Shown: one piece after another, positions 16,730 through 24,851 of the stretch
Numbering within the stretch: the stretch's first letter is position 1
Layout: the number at the start of each line of letters is the position of its first letter
Source: a virus
DNA: 49,829 bases
Strand: one strand, 5' to 3'
Virus record (IMG/VR): IMGVR_UViG_3300047480_000302
Location: 1-49,829 of that record
Position numbers and translations under genes: made by a program
Notes under the pieces: model-generated
Databases searched by the model: none
Told to the model about the DNA's origin: nothing
What the model saw: only the letters and a program-made list of their open reading frames with translations

Positions 16730-17011
16730 ATGAATACTGATTTACGTTTAGCAAAATGGTTACTTATATTAGTATTTGTTCCATTAGGTTTAGCATTTTG
16801 TGGTGGAGATCGTTTTAGATATCCATGTCAAGATCCAGCAAACTGGGATAAAGAATTTTGTAAACTACCAACATGTGATGTAACAAGAACGTGTCCTGAG
16901 CAAATCTTTAAAGGTCAACGTGATCCTAGATTAGGACCTCCTCCGGTGAATAAAGATGGTAGTACTAATGCTCAATTTACTGCACCGCCGGGAGTTAACT
17001 GTGGAAAATAA
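16730..17011 (+). CDS. Small cysteine-containing membrane-anchored protein
   Basis: A 93-residue protein with one N-terminal hydrophobic segment (residues 9-25, LLILVFVPLGLAFCGG) that could act as a signal or lipobox (LAFC). A Pro- and Cys-rich exported tail follows. It lies between the endolysin and two membrane proteins, so a lysis or envelope role is likely. Family not recognised. Confidence 0.6.
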   Translation: MNTDLRLAKWLLILVFVPLGLAFCGGDRFRYPCQDPANWDKEFCKLPTCDVTRTCPEQIFKGQRDPRLGPPPVNKDGSTNAQFTAPPGVNCGK

Positions 17012-17444
17012 TTTTATGTATACTGAAGATCAATTAATGGCTCGTTTACGCTTTTTCATCGGCGTATGTTTAGCCTTAACATTAACTGGAATTGTGTTCG
17101 TTGTATTATATTCTCTAATATTTGTTACACAACCTCTTAATGCAATTTCTCCAATCGATCAAAAATTCTTTGAATTGATTGTTCCTATTGCAACATTCTT
17201 AACCGGTACTCTATCTGGTATTATGTTAGCTGGAAACGATAAAGCTGCTCAAGCTGAAGCTATGAAAGCTGCTAATAAAGGATGGGATCGTCCTCCAACA
17301 AACCCAACACCTCCAGCACCTATGTCATTTGCTCCTACTGGAATGTATGGACAACCTAATATGATGCAACAACCAGTACAGAACGTTGTTGCTGGCTATG
17401 GAGGACGATTAGCTCCTCCACCAGCTCCACAACCAGAGTTATAA
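17001..17444 (+). CDS. Two-TM membrane protein, holin candidate
   Basis: The GTG at 17001 has GGAG 6 bases upstream and overlaps the previous stop; an ATG at 17016 is an alternative. The product (~147 residues) has hydrophobic segments at about 20-45 and 58-80, then a Pro/Met/Gln-rich cytoplasmic tail. Its place beside the endolysin and a second small membrane protein makes it a holin or antiholin candidate. The long low-complexity tail is unusual for a holin. Confidence 0.6.
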   Translation: MENNFMYTEDQLMARLRFFIGVCLALTLTGIVFVVLYSLIFVTQPLNAISPIDQKFFELIVPIATFLTGTLSGIMLAGNDKAAQAEAMKAANKGWDRPPTNPTPPAPMSFAPTGMYGQPNMMQQPVQNVVAGYGGRLAPPPAPQPEL

Positions 17445-17445
17445 T

Positions 17446-17736
17446 ATGTTAAGCACAATGTTAAAAGATGGACAGAATGGATCTCTTAGTAGTAAGAGAG
17501 TAATTACCTTTTTGGCTTTTATATTGTGCGCTATTGCATTTATTTCTAATCTATTTTTTGGTTACAAGATAGATTCATTTTTATATGAATCTATGTCATA
17601 TATTGTTATGGCAGGTCTTGGTGTAACTGTTGCAGAAAAGTTTTCAACTAAACCAAATCATCAAATAGAGCCAATAAATAATTACAGTCGATTATATGGC
17701 ACACCATTGCCAAAACAAAGGGAACCTCTATTATGA
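17446..17736 (+). CDS. Putative holin
   Basis: A 96-residue protein. A charged N terminus (GSLSSKRVITFLAFILCAIA) is followed by two hydrophobic helices (about residues 18-38 and 48-65) and a short hydrophilic tail. The small size, two helices and position in the lysis cassette suit a class II holin. I am less sure of the exact partner roles of this gene and the preceding membrane gene. Confidence 0.65.
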   Translation: MLSTMLKDGQNGSLSSKRVITFLAFILCAIAFISNLFFGYKIDSFLYESMSYIVMAGLGVTVAEKFSTKPNHQIEPINNYSRLYGTPLPKQREPLL

Positions 17737-17930
17737 AGAAATTATTCTTAGTAACACTTTTACTAACTGCTACTGCAGTTTTTGGTGCAGAAACACAAAA
17801 AGTTTGCATTGATAAAATGACAAAAGATGGAAAGGTTGTAATGGACAAAGCTGGCAAACCGGTTCAGGAATGCAAGCAAATGAAAGTCCATAAGAAACTT
17901 GAAGGAACAAAAGTTCCTGAAAAGAAATAA
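17733..17930 (+). CDS. Small secreted periplasmic protein
   Basis: A 65-residue protein with a classical signal peptide (MKKLFLVTLLLTATAVFGAE, cleavage after FGA). The mature part is basic with two cysteines (VCIDKM, QECKQM). It overlaps the holin-like gene by 4 bp. No known family; an envelope function during lysis is inferred. Confidence 0.6.
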   Translation: MKKLFLVTLLLTATAVFGAETQKVCIDKMTKDGKVVMDKAGKPVQECKQMKVHKKLEGTKVPEKK

Positions 17931-17960
17931 TACAATTCATATATTAATAGAGTACGTGTC

Positions 17961-18323
17961 ATGGATATGCCAGAAAGAATTGCAAAATTGGAAACACAAG
18001 TAGAAGCCATCAAAGAAGATGTCTCCGAATTACGTGGAGACGTAAAAGAAATTCATTCTAGAATTACTACAGGAAATCGCGAAATCTTAGAAAAGATTGA
18101 TTCGATGGAAGTAAAATTAGAAGAAAGAATGAAAGTTGGAGCAATTGCTGCAAAGGAACAACATGATGAAATTCAACGTGCTGTTCAAGCTGACATAAAA
18201 GAAGTTACCCAAAGAGTTGACGTTTTAGAACGTTGGCGTTGGATGATTGTCGGTGGCGCTATTGTTTTAGGTTATATTATTGGACATTTAGAAATTTTTA
18301 GCAGTTTATTTGGAATAAAGTAA
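17961..18323 (+). CDS. Coiled-coil protein with C-terminal membrane anchor
   Basis: A 120-residue protein. Residues 1-92 are a heptad-rich coiled coil (RIAKLETQVEAIKEDVSELR) and residues ~95-112 are a single hydrophobic segment (WMIVGGAIVLGYIIGHL). This is the layout of hemolysin XhlA-like phage proteins. It is the last gene of the lysis block; a promoter for the nucleotide operon follows at once. Confidence 0.65.
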   Translation: MDMPERIAKLETQVEAIKEDVSELRGDVKEIHSRITTGNREILEKIDSMEVKLEERMKVGAIAAKEQHDEIQRAVQADIKEVTQRVDVLERWRWMIVGGAIVLGYIIGHLEIFSSLFGIK

Positions 18324-18352
18324 TTTACAAGATCTCATGATTGATATATAAT
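18324..18352 (+). promoter_or_regulatory. Sigma70-like promoter for the thyX-nrd operon
   Basis: TTTACA and TATAAT are separated by 17 bp, about 30 bp before the thyX start. It is the TTTACA variant of the promoter class found throughout the window. Confidence 0.75.
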
Positions 18353-18382
18353 GGTATTAGTGATTACACAATGGAGATCTAA

Positions 18383-19051
18383 GTGCAAGTTAAATTAATT
18401 TCTTATTCAAAACCTTCCCGAGAGCTCGTTAATGACGGGCTCTATGACGTTCAGGAACTCATTGCTTTTTGTGCTAGAGTTTCAAATCCGTCAAATCAGT
18501 TTAATACTGAAACATCAGAAAAGCTTATCAAATACTTGGTAAAGCATCAACATTGGTCTCCTCTAGAAATGGTATCTGCATGTATAGAGGTTACCACAAC
18601 ACGTGATATTGCTCGTCAAATTCTTCGTCATCGTTCGTTTTCATTTCAAGAATTTTCACAGCGCTATGCTGATCCTACAAAAGATCTAGACTTTGTTCTC
18701 CGTGAGGCTCGTCTACAAGATACTAAAAATAGACAAAATTCTATTGAAACGAGTGATGCAGAATTACAGGCTTGGTGGAATGCTAAACAGCAATTCCTTA
18801 TTCAATACGTTAAAGAGGTATATGCAGATGCTCTCAGAAAAGGTATTGCAAAAGAACAAGCCCGTGCTATTCTACCTGAAGGATTGACATCGTCTCGTAT
18901 GTATATGAATGGTACTCTACGTTCATGGATTCACTTTATTCAAGTGCGTTCTGGCAATGGTACTCAAAAAGAGCATATGGAAATTGCAAGAGAAGTAGCA
19001 AAAGTTATTGCTGAAATCTTTCCTCTTGCAAATGAATTTGTAACAGAATAA
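18383..19051 (+). CDS. thyX: Flavin-dependent thymidylate synthase ThyX
   Basis: A 222-residue enzyme starting with GTG (GGAG lies 7-10 bases upstream). The ThyX signature RHRSFSFQEFSQRY (RHRxxSxxxxSxR) is intact, as is ARAILPEGLTSSRMYMNGTL near the C terminus. It makes dTMP from dUMP using FAD, NADPH and methylene-folate. It pairs with the dCMP deaminase at 2.2 kb as dUMP source and precedes the ribonucleotide reductase genes, forming a DNA-precursor operon. Confidence 0.95.
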   Translation: MQVKLISYSKPSRELVNDGLYDVQELIAFCARVSNPSNQFNTETSEKLIKYLVKHQHWSPLEMVSACIEVTTTRDIARQILRHRSFSFQEFSQRYADPTKDLDFVLREARLQDTKNRQNSIETSDAELQAWWNAKQQFLIQYVKEVYADALRKGIAKEQARAILPEGLTSSRMYMNGTLRSWIHFIQVRSGNGTQKEHMEIAREVAKVIAEIFPLANEFVTE

Positions 19052-19064
19052 AAAGGATAAAAAA

Positions 19065-20861
19065 ATGGAAGATGTCGTTCACGGCATCAGGGTTGACTAT
19101 TCTCGTGATAGTCTCTTTGATGAACTCGGTAAGATTAGACTAAAAGAATCGTACATGCGAGACGATGAAACGTCTCCACAGGAAAGGTTTGCATATGTTA
19201 GCAGCAAGTTTGGAAGTAATCCTGATCATGCTCAACGTTTGTATGACTATAGTAGCAAGCACTGGCTTAGCTATTCTACTCCTATTTTATCTTTTGGTCG
19301 CAGCAAGCGTGGTTTGCCCATTAGCTGCTTTCTCAACTATATTGAAGACACAGCGGAGGGTCTAGTTGATAACCTTAGTGAAACTAATTGGCTCAGTATG
19401 CTTGGTGGTGGCGTGGGTATCGGCTTTGGTATACGTTCGTCGGATGATAAGAGTACGGGCGTTATGCCACACCTCAAGATCTATGATGCGTCGTCATTGG
19501 CCTATCGTCAAGGCCGTACTCGCCGTGGAAGTTACGCTGCTTACCTCGATATTAGTCATCCTGACATTATTCCTTTCCTAGAAATGCGCAAGCCTACGGG
19601 CGATCAAAATATGCGTACTCTAAACATGCACCATGGAGTTAATATTCCTGATGCATTTATGGAAATTATTGAACGTTGTATGTTAGATCCAAATGCTAAT
19701 GATGATTGGCAACTGATCGATCCAGCAAGTAACGAAGTGCGTGAAGTAGTATCTGCAAAAGAATTATGGATGAAATTGCTTGATTTGCGTATGCAAACTG
19801 GCGAACCATATCTACACTTCATTGATGAATCTAATAGACAACTACCACAATGGTTGAAAGACAAAGGATTGAAAGTTCATCAATCAAATCTTTGTTCTGA
19901 AATTATTTTGCCAACCAATGAAAAACGTACTGCGGTATGCTGTTTATCATCTCTTAACTTAGAATATTACGATGACTGGAAAGACGATAATCTTTTCCTT
20001 GCTGATATTGCAGAAATGCTTGACAATGTTCTTCAGTATTTTATTGATCATGCACCTACCGCAATCGAAAGAGCAAAATATTCCGCAATGCGCGAGCGAT
20101 CAATCGGCATCGGTGCGTTGGGTTGGCATGCCATCTTGCAAAAGAAAAACATAGCATTCGAGTCTGCGCTAGCAAAATCTCTTAATATTCGTATTTTCAA
20201 AGGTGTCCGTGAAAAACTTGATATTGCAAATAAAGCTCTTGGATTGGAAAGAGGCGAAGCGCCTGATGCTAAGGGTACTGGTAATCGTTTCAGCCATCTT
20301 ATGGCAATTGCTCCCAATGCTTCATCTTCCATTCTTATGGGCAATACCTCTCCTAGTGTTGAACCTTATCGGGCTAACGCTTATCGCCAAGACACTTTAT
20401 CGGGCTCTAAGTTAAATAAAAACAAATTCCTCGATAAAATTATTCAAAAGCATGCTGAAATTCATTCAGAAGGATGGGCTGATGAAGTATGGCGTTCGAT
20501 TATTGCCAATGATGGAAGTGTTCAGCACCTTGAATGGCTCGGCGAACATGAAAAAGAAGTATTTAAGACTTCTATGGAGATTGACATGCGCTGGCTCATT
20601 GAACATGCTGCTGATCGTCAAGAGTATATAGATCAAGCACAGTCTTTAAATTTATTCTTTAGACCAGATTCGCATATTAAATATATCCATGCTGTTCATT
20701 TCTTAGCATGGAAGAAAAAGTTAAAGACTTTGTATTACTGCCGTTCTGAAAAGATTGGTAAAGCTGATAAAGTTCACAAGAAACTTGAACGTGAAATTAT
20801 TAAAGAAATTGATATAACAGCAGTCGCTCAAGGAAACGATTGCATTGCATGTGAAGGATAA
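19065..20861 (+). CDS. nrdA: Ribonucleotide reductase class I large subunit
   Basis: A 598-residue alpha subunit, shorter than E. coli NrdA (about 760) because the N-terminal ATP-cone activity domain is absent, so dATP shut-off is probably lost. Visible elements are STPILSFGRSKRG, the active-site NLCSEIILPT cysteine, CCLSSLNLE with the radical-relay Asn/Glu, ANASSSILMGNTSPSVEP, and the C-ter relay tyrosines and CIAC thiol pair at the extreme end (NDCIACEG). It works with NrdB and the adjacent thioredoxin. Confidence 0.95.
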   Translation: MEDVVHGIRVDYSRDSLFDELGKIRLKESYMRDDETSPQERFAYVSSKFGSNPDHAQRLYDYSSKHWLSYSTPILSFGRSKRGLPISCFLNYIEDTAEGLVDNLSETNWLSMLGGGVGIGFGIRSSDDKSTGVMPHLKIYDASSLAYRQGRTRRGSYAAYLDISHPDIIPFLEMRKPTGDQNMRTLNMHHGVNIPDAFMEIIERCMLDPNANDDWQLIDPASNEVREVVSAKELWMKLLDLRMQTGEPYLHFIDESNRQLPQWLKDKGLKVHQSNLCSEIILPTNEKRTAVCCLSSLNLEYYDDWKDDNLFLADIAEMLDNVLQYFIDHAPTAIERAKYSAMRERSIGIGALGWHAILQKKNIAFESALAKSLNIRIFKGVREKLDIANKALGLERGEAPDAKGTGNRFSHLMAIAPNASSSILMGNTSPSVEPYRANAYRQDTLSGSKLNKNKFLDKIIQKHAEIHSEGWADEVWRSIIANDGSVQHLEWLGEHEKEVFKTSMEIDMRWLIEHAADRQEYIDQAQSLNLFFRPDSHIKYIHAVHFLAWKKKLKTLYYCRSEKIGKADKVHKKLEREIIKEIDITAVAQGNDCIACEG

Positions 20862-20864
20862 AAT

Positions 20865-21494
20865 ATGAATATTAATGTTGGTGTACACACCTTATGGCCT
20901 TCTATTATTCTAGAACTTGACTATGGAGTGAGATTGCATAGACAACTCGATGAAACTTTTAATAAAGTTGAATTTGAACCTACGCCATCCGAGTGGGGTA
21001 GAACTCACAAAGTTTCCAAACGTCAAACTCAATATTGGTCTGATGACGTGATTAGTCAATTTGGTTTAACAGATTTTGAAAAAGAAGTTGATTCAGTTGT
21101 TCGTCAATATGCTGCGATGAACAATATGCAATATACTACATATAAAAGAACTTCGTGGTTTACAGCTTATGACAATGGTGATTATGCGCATATACATAAT
21201 CATCAGAGTGCTTCTATTTCTGGATGTTTCTATTATAAAACTACTGGAGAAGATGGTAATATTTTCTTCACAAGTCCTGTTCCAGAAATGCGTTCTGCAC
21301 CAGCCTGGGCGAATATGGGCAATAGACATGTTTTCCAAGTAAAAGAAGGAAAAATGTTAGTTTTCCCTGGTTGGCTAAATCATGGTGTGATGACAAATGA
21401 AACAGACACTCGTAGAATCAGTTTAGCATTTAATGTTGAATTTAATTATTTTGATACAGATGAATCAATTAAACAAGATTCCGATGGAGAATGA
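20865..21494 (+). CDS. 2-oxoglutarate/Fe(II) oxygenase-like protein
   Basis: A 209-residue protein of the putative 2OG-Fe(II) oxygenase (Oxy_5) type. AHIHNHQSASISGCFYYK gives the first metal His pair, VFPGWLNHGV the distal His, and TRRISLAFNVEF the Arg that binds 2-oxoglutarate. Such genes are common in T4-like cyanophages, with unknown substrate. Its location between nrdA and nrdB might suggest base modification, but this is not shown by sequence. Confidence 0.8.
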   Translation: MNINVGVHTLWPSIILELDYGVRLHRQLDETFNKVEFEPTPSEWGRTHKVSKRQTQYWSDDVISQFGLTDFEKEVDSVVRQYAAMNNMQYTTYKRTSWFTAYDNGDYAHIHNHQSASISGCFYYKTTGEDGNIFFTSPVPEMRSAPAWANMGNRHVFQVKEGKMLVFPGWLNHGVMTNETDTRRISLAFNVEFNYFDTDESIKQDSDGE

Positions 21495-21600
21495 AAATAG
21501 TAAACAGGAAACGCATAGACCGTATGTTTGGTGGTCTATGCGTATTGTAGAAATGATAACCTGCATTCATATTATTGCAGGAGTATGGAGGCACTGGTAA
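21484..21600 (+). CDS. Small 38-residue coupled ORF
   Basis: The ATG at 21484 lies inside the end of the oxygenase gene and the stop TAA at 21598-21600 overlaps the next gene's ATG (TAATG). The product is MENENSKQETHRPYVWWSMR followed by a short hydrophobic part (MITCIHIIAGVW), so it may sit in the membrane. Overlaps at both ends suggest it is translated; no homology recognised. Confidence 0.45.
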   Translation: MENENSKQETHRPYVWWSMRIVEMITCIHIIAGVWRHW

Positions 21601-21794
21601 TGGACGCATATAACATCTACCATATTATAAAAAGACTTTGGTCTGAATATGTGAATAAAAGTAGCGGAACTTTAATTAAATCACAAGATGCAATCAAAGT
21701 GTGTGTATGGACTGATGATGGATATCGTGAAGTTGTCAATGTAATCTATAACGAAAAATATAAATTTATTGAATTAGAATTGGATCAAGAATGA
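21600..21794 (+). CDS. Small protein, function unknown
   Basis: A 64-residue product from ATG 21600, preceded by GGAGG at the right distance; the longer frame from 21528 lacks a site. Sequence MDAYNIYHIIKRLWSEYVNK with a VWTDDGYREVVNVIY strand pair. The stop overlaps the thioredoxin start (ATGA). No family recognised. Confidence 0.5.
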   Translation: MDAYNIYHIIKRLWSEYVNKSSGTLIKSQDAIKVCVWTDDGYREVVNVIYNEKYKFIELELDQE

Positions 21795-22039
21795 AAGAAG
21801 TATTAAAATTTTCCGCAAGTTGGTGCGGTCCTTGTCAAATGTTATCAATGACATTAAAGGGCATCGAAGACAACACAGTTCCAGTACAAGAAATTGATAT
21901 TGATGAACAATTGGATTTGGCTGCACAGTATAACATCAGAAGTGTTCCAACTATGATTATGTTACAAGATGGCGTTGAAGTAAAACGCGTTTCGGGTGCT
22001 TTGCCTGCTAATAAAGTTAAGGAATTTTTAAATGGTTAA
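21791..22039 (+). CDS. Thioredoxin
   Basis: An 82-residue thioredoxin with the active site WCGPC at residues 11-15 and the cis-proline in SVPTMIML. It is somewhat shorter than cellular thioredoxins (about 105). Position between nrdA and nrdB suggests it reduces the phage ribonucleotide reductase, as T4 NrdC does. Confidence 0.92.
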   Translation: MKEVLKFSASWCGPCQMLSMTLKGIEDNTVPVQEIDIDEQLDLAAQYNIRSVPTMIMLQDGVEVKRVSGALPANKVKEFLNG

Positions 22040-23012
22040 GCAAAAATCCAACCTAATGGATGAGCGTAATAGCTTTAAACCATTTAACTACCCTTGGGCG
22101 TACGATGCTTGGTTAAAACATGAACAAGCACATTGGCTACACACAGAAGTACCAATGGCTGAAGACGTTAAAGACTGGAAGAAGAAACTAACTAAGGAAG
22201 AAAAAGAATTCCTAACAAACATCTTCCGTTTCTTTACACAAGGTGATATTGACGTAGCTGGTGGATATGTTAGGAACTATCTACCATACTTTCCACAACC
22301 AGAAGTGCGCATGATGTTAATGGGTTTTGCAGCACGTGAAGCACTACACATAGCTGCGTATTCTCACTTGATTGAGACACTTGGTTTGCCAGAAACTACT
22401 TACAATCAGTTTCTCGAATATCAAGAAATGCGTGACAAACACGATTACGTTCTAGATATTAGTTCTAAGAATGGCACTGTCGAGTCTACGGCTACACATA
22501 TTGCAGTATTCTCTGCTTTCACTGAAGGCATGCAATTATTCTCATCGTTTATCATGTTGCTAAACTTCCCTCGTCATGGTATGATGAAGGGTATGGGACA
22601 GATTGTTACTTGGTCTATTGTTGACGAAACAATGCACGCTGAGAACATGATGCGCCTATTCAAAGAGTACATCAAAGAAAATCCAGAAATTTGGAATGAT
22701 GAATTAAAAGGAAAAATTTATACGATCGCTGAACGAATGGTAGAACTTGAAGATAAGTTTATCGATCTTTGCGGCGAAGCACGTGACTTGAAGAAAGAAG
22801 ATGTCAAGACCTACATTCGTTATATCGCAGATCGTCGTCTTATTGGTCTAGGTATGAAAGGTATCTTTAAAGTTAAGAAAAATCCACTTCCTTGGGTTGA
22901 GGAAATGATTAACGCTCCAACACATACTAATTTCTTTGAGAATCGTGCAACAGATTATGCAAAGGGTGCTTTAAGTGGATCGTGGGATGACGTTTGGGCT
23001 AAGGAGGCATAA
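22032..23012 (+). CDS. nrdB: Ribonucleotide reductase class Ia small subunit
   Basis: A 326-residue beta subunit. The di-iron and radical residues are visible: Asp in GDIDVAGG, Glu and His in REALHIAAYSH with the radical Tyr four residues after the His, Glu in FTEGMQL, and Glu/His in DETMHAEN. The presence of Tyr marks a tyrosyl-radical class Ia enzyme. It overlaps the thioredoxin gene by 8 bp. Confidence 0.95.
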   Translation: MVKQKSNLMDERNSFKPFNYPWAYDAWLKHEQAHWLHTEVPMAEDVKDWKKKLTKEEKEFLTNIFRFFTQGDIDVAGGYVRNYLPYFPQPEVRMMLMGFAAREALHIAAYSHLIETLGLPETTYNQFLEYQEMRDKHDYVLDISSKNGTVESTATHIAVFSAFTEGMQLFSSFIMLLNFPRHGMMKGMGQIVTWSIVDETMHAENMMRLFKEYIKENPEIWNDELKGKIYTIAERMVELEDKFIDLCGEARDLKKEDVKTYIRYIADRRLIGLGMKGIFKVKKNPLPWVEEMINAPTHTNFFENRATDYAKGALSGSWDDVWAKEA

Positions 23013-23170
23013 TGGCTGTAAAACATTTCGATTGCGACGGTTGTGGCGCACATGGTAAAATTACATTTAAAACAGACGATGAATTTAGGACGTCTGATGT
23101 GGCGTATTGTCCCTTCTGCGGAAGTGACATTTATGAAGATGAGGAATACGATGACGAAGAAGATCAGTAA
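23012..23170 (+). CDS. Small zinc-ribbon protein
   Basis: A 52-residue gene. Its ATG overlaps the nrdB stop and AGGAGG lies upstream. CDGCG and CPFCG form a two-pair zinc ribbon, and the tail is very acidic (YEDEEYDDEEDQ). Its 3' end overlaps the next gene by 20 bp. Likely a small regulatory or nucleic-acid-binding protein; function unknown. Confidence 0.6.
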   Translation: MAVKHFDCDGCGAHGKITFKTDDEFRTSDVAYCPFCGSDIYEDEEYDDEEDQ

Positions 23171-23504
23171 GGTAATCATCTATTATGAAGACGGAACTTA
23201 CGAAGAAATTACGCATAGCGTATCTCGTGTACAGGATGAAAAGGATAAAGGTAATGTTAGCCCAAGTCCTGTAACGCCAGATCTTAGACCTGATTATTAT
23301 ATTTTGCGTGATTGGAAAGATCCATACGAACCACCATATACAGTAACATGTGATAATACAAGTAATGTGCCATTAGTATATAACATTGCATCTTCTACAA
23401 GTGATGTTCAAGAATGGCGATTCACTTCTACTGGTAATGCCGGCGTACTGAATAAATATACCATTACATCAACTGGTAATGGTAATGTGGATTTATCAAA
23501 ATAA
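23151..23504 (+). CDS. Small protein, function unknown
   Basis: Start at 23151 (MTKKISKVIIYYEDGTYEEI) gives 117 residues. The N-terminal 30 residues are a beta hairpin (VIIYYEDGTYEEIT) seen in several T4-like phage proteins. The rest contains repeated Thr/Ser/Asn strands (ITSTGNGNVDLS). No family assigned. Confidence 0.5.
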   Translation: MTKKISKVIIYYEDGTYEEITHSVSRVQDEKDKGNVSPSPVTPDLRPDYYILRDWKDPYEPPYTVTCDNTSNVPLVYNIASSTSDVQEWRFTSTGNAGVLNKYTITSTGNGNVDLSK

Positions 23505-23880
23505 AGAATTTACTGAAGATCAAATAGACAAATACTTAGGCTTTGTCTATTTGATCACAAATAAGTTAAATGGAAGAAAGTACATAGGAAAGAAACTCTT
23601 TTGGTTCTCTAAGACAAGAACAGTCAAAGGGAAAAAGAAGAAAGAGAAAGTTCTTTCTGACTGGCAACAATATTGGTCTTCATCAGAAGAACTAAAGAAC
23701 GACGTCAAATCTCTGGGTGAAGAAAACTTCACTCGAGAGATTCTTTATTTGTGCTCAACAAAGGGCACGATGTCGTATCTAGAACTCCGCGAACAAATTG
23801 ATCGTCGTGTTATGGAAACAGATGATTACTATAATGCTTTCGTTGGAGGAAAAATACACAAAAAACATGTTAAGCTATGA
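23485..23880 (+). CDS. GIY-YIG-like nuclease family protein
   Basis: From ATG 23485 (MWIYQNKEFTED) the product has 131 residues. GFVYLITNKLNGRKYIGKK carries the two strands of a GIY-YIG nuclease (VYLI...KYIGKK), and a basic linker KGKKKKEKV follows. A later Glu in SYLELREQ might be the metal ligand. Such proteins are frequent in T4-like phages as non-homing relatives. It overlaps the next membrane protein by 4 bp. Confidence 0.65.
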   Translation: MWIYQNKEFTEDQIDKYLGFVYLITNKLNGRKYIGKKLFWFSKTRTVKGKKKKEKVLSDWQQYWSSSEELKNDVKSLGEENFTREILYLCSTKGTMSYLELREQIDRRVMETDDYYNAFVGGKIHKKHVKL

Positions 23881-24737
23881 TATATTTTCTATTATTCAAC
23901 GCTATTGCGCTCTCAATAACTGCAGAATATTATGCTATCATGGGATTGATGGCAATATTTTCGGGATCTCCTATAGCTATTGCTATCATGGGAGGTACTT
24001 TAGGTCTTTCTAAGATTCTAATAACATCTTGGTTATATAGAAATTGGAAGCAAACTAGTATTTTACTAAAAGTTTACTTTTCAATTGCGGTATGTATTCT
24101 TATGCTTTTAACAAGCATGGGAATATTTGGTTACCTATCTAAAGCTCATTTAGATCAAGGTGTTGTGTCAGGCGATGTAACTGCAGCAGTTGCACTCATT
24201 GACGAAAAAATTAATATACAAAAGGAAAATATAAATGCAGCTCGTAAGACAATTTCTCAACTGGATTCACAAGTTGACGCAGCCCTCAGTAGGACAACTG
24301 ACGCCGCCGGAGCCGATCGTTCCACAGCTATTAGAAGAAGTCAAGCCAAAGAACGAGTCAAACTCATCGAAGAAATCTCAACCGCCCAAAAAGAAATCGC
24401 AAAACTCAACGAACAGAGGGCGCCCATCGCAGTCGAACTCCGCAAAGTCGAAGCCGAAGTCGGTCCCATCAAATACATCGCAGCGTTCATCTACGAAGAC
24501 AGCGCCGACCAAAACTCGCTCGAAAAAGCAGTCCGTTGGTTAATCGTACTTATCGTGTTAGTGTTTGATCCATTAGCAGTATTGATGTTTATTGCCGTGA
24601 ATCAAACACTCGCTCAACAAAAACCACAAAAAGAAGAAACTATCATAAAAGAAGTGATTGATGCAGTTCCAAACAATGATATGGAATTTAATTCTGGTAT
24701 TAGAGTAGATGATCAAATCACTATTGAAAAATGGTGA
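23877..24737 (+). CDS. Membrane protein with central coiled coil
   Basis: A 286-residue protein: hydrophobic segments at roughly 2-20, 25-45 and 62-85, a long coiled coil (about 105-205), another hydrophobic segment (222-242), then a soluble tail. I recognise the architecture from T4-like marine phages, without a function. The coiled-coil coding part (24,240-24,540) is unusually rich in C and G, unlike the AT-rich rest, exactly where another open frame overlaps it (see 24235-24543). Confidence 0.7.
   Translation: MIYFLLFNAIALSITAEYYAIMGLMAIFSGSPIAIAIMGGTLGLSKILITSWLYRNWKQTSILLKVYFSIAVCILMLLTSMGIFGYLSKAHLDQGVVSGDVTAAVALIDEKINIQKENINAARKTISQLDSQVDAALSRTTDAAGADRSTAIRRSQAKERVKLIEEISTAQKEIAKLNEQRAPIAVELRKVEAEVGPIKYIAAFIYEDSADQNSLEKAVRWLIVLIVLVFDPLAVLMFIAVNQTLAQQKPQKEETIIKEVIDAVPNNDMEFNSGIRVDDQITIEKW
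24235..24543 (+). CDS. Overlapping (overprinted) basic Pro/Ser/Lys-rich ORF
   Basis: A 102-residue frame nested in the +1 phase inside the membrane protein gene. AAGGA lies 8-9 bases before its ATG. The product starts MQLVRQFLNWIHKLTQPSVG, then PPEPIVPQLLEEVKPK, and continues as a basic low-complexity tail of Ser, Lys, Pro and Thr. The shift to C-rich codons in the host frame begins and ends with this ORF, which is what dual-frame constraint would produce. Alternatively the C-rich patch keeps stops away by chance. No family recognised. Confidence 0.5.
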   Translation: MQLVRQFLNWIHKLTQPSVGQLTPPEPIVPQLLEEVKPKNESNSSKKSQPPKKKSQNSTNRGRPSQSNSAKSKPKSVPSNTSQRSSTKTAPTKTRSKKQSVG

Positions 24738-24743
24738 TTTGAT

Positions 24744-24772
24744 TGTACAAACTTTTGATAGTACAGTATAAT
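24744..24772 (+). promoter_or_regulatory. Sigma70-like promoter (TGTACA-17-TATAAT)
   Basis: TGTACA and TATAAT are spaced 17 bp apart, about 80 bp upstream of the Toprim gene. Same class as the other promoters of this window. Confidence 0.7.
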
Positions 24773-24816
24773 GTATCTTCAGGATACAAACTATAAAAGA
24801 AAACAAAAGTATACAG

Positions 24817-24845
24817 TTCCCAATAAATCCTAGATGTGTTATAAT
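24817..24845 (+). promoter_or_regulatory. Sigma70-like promoter giving a probable leaderless mRNA
   Basis: TTCCCA and TATAAT are 17 bp apart. The Toprim gene's ATG follows the -10 box after exactly 6 bases, that is, at the expected transcription start, so the mRNA would have no leader. Confidence 0.55.
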
Positions 24846-24851
24846 CTAGGT

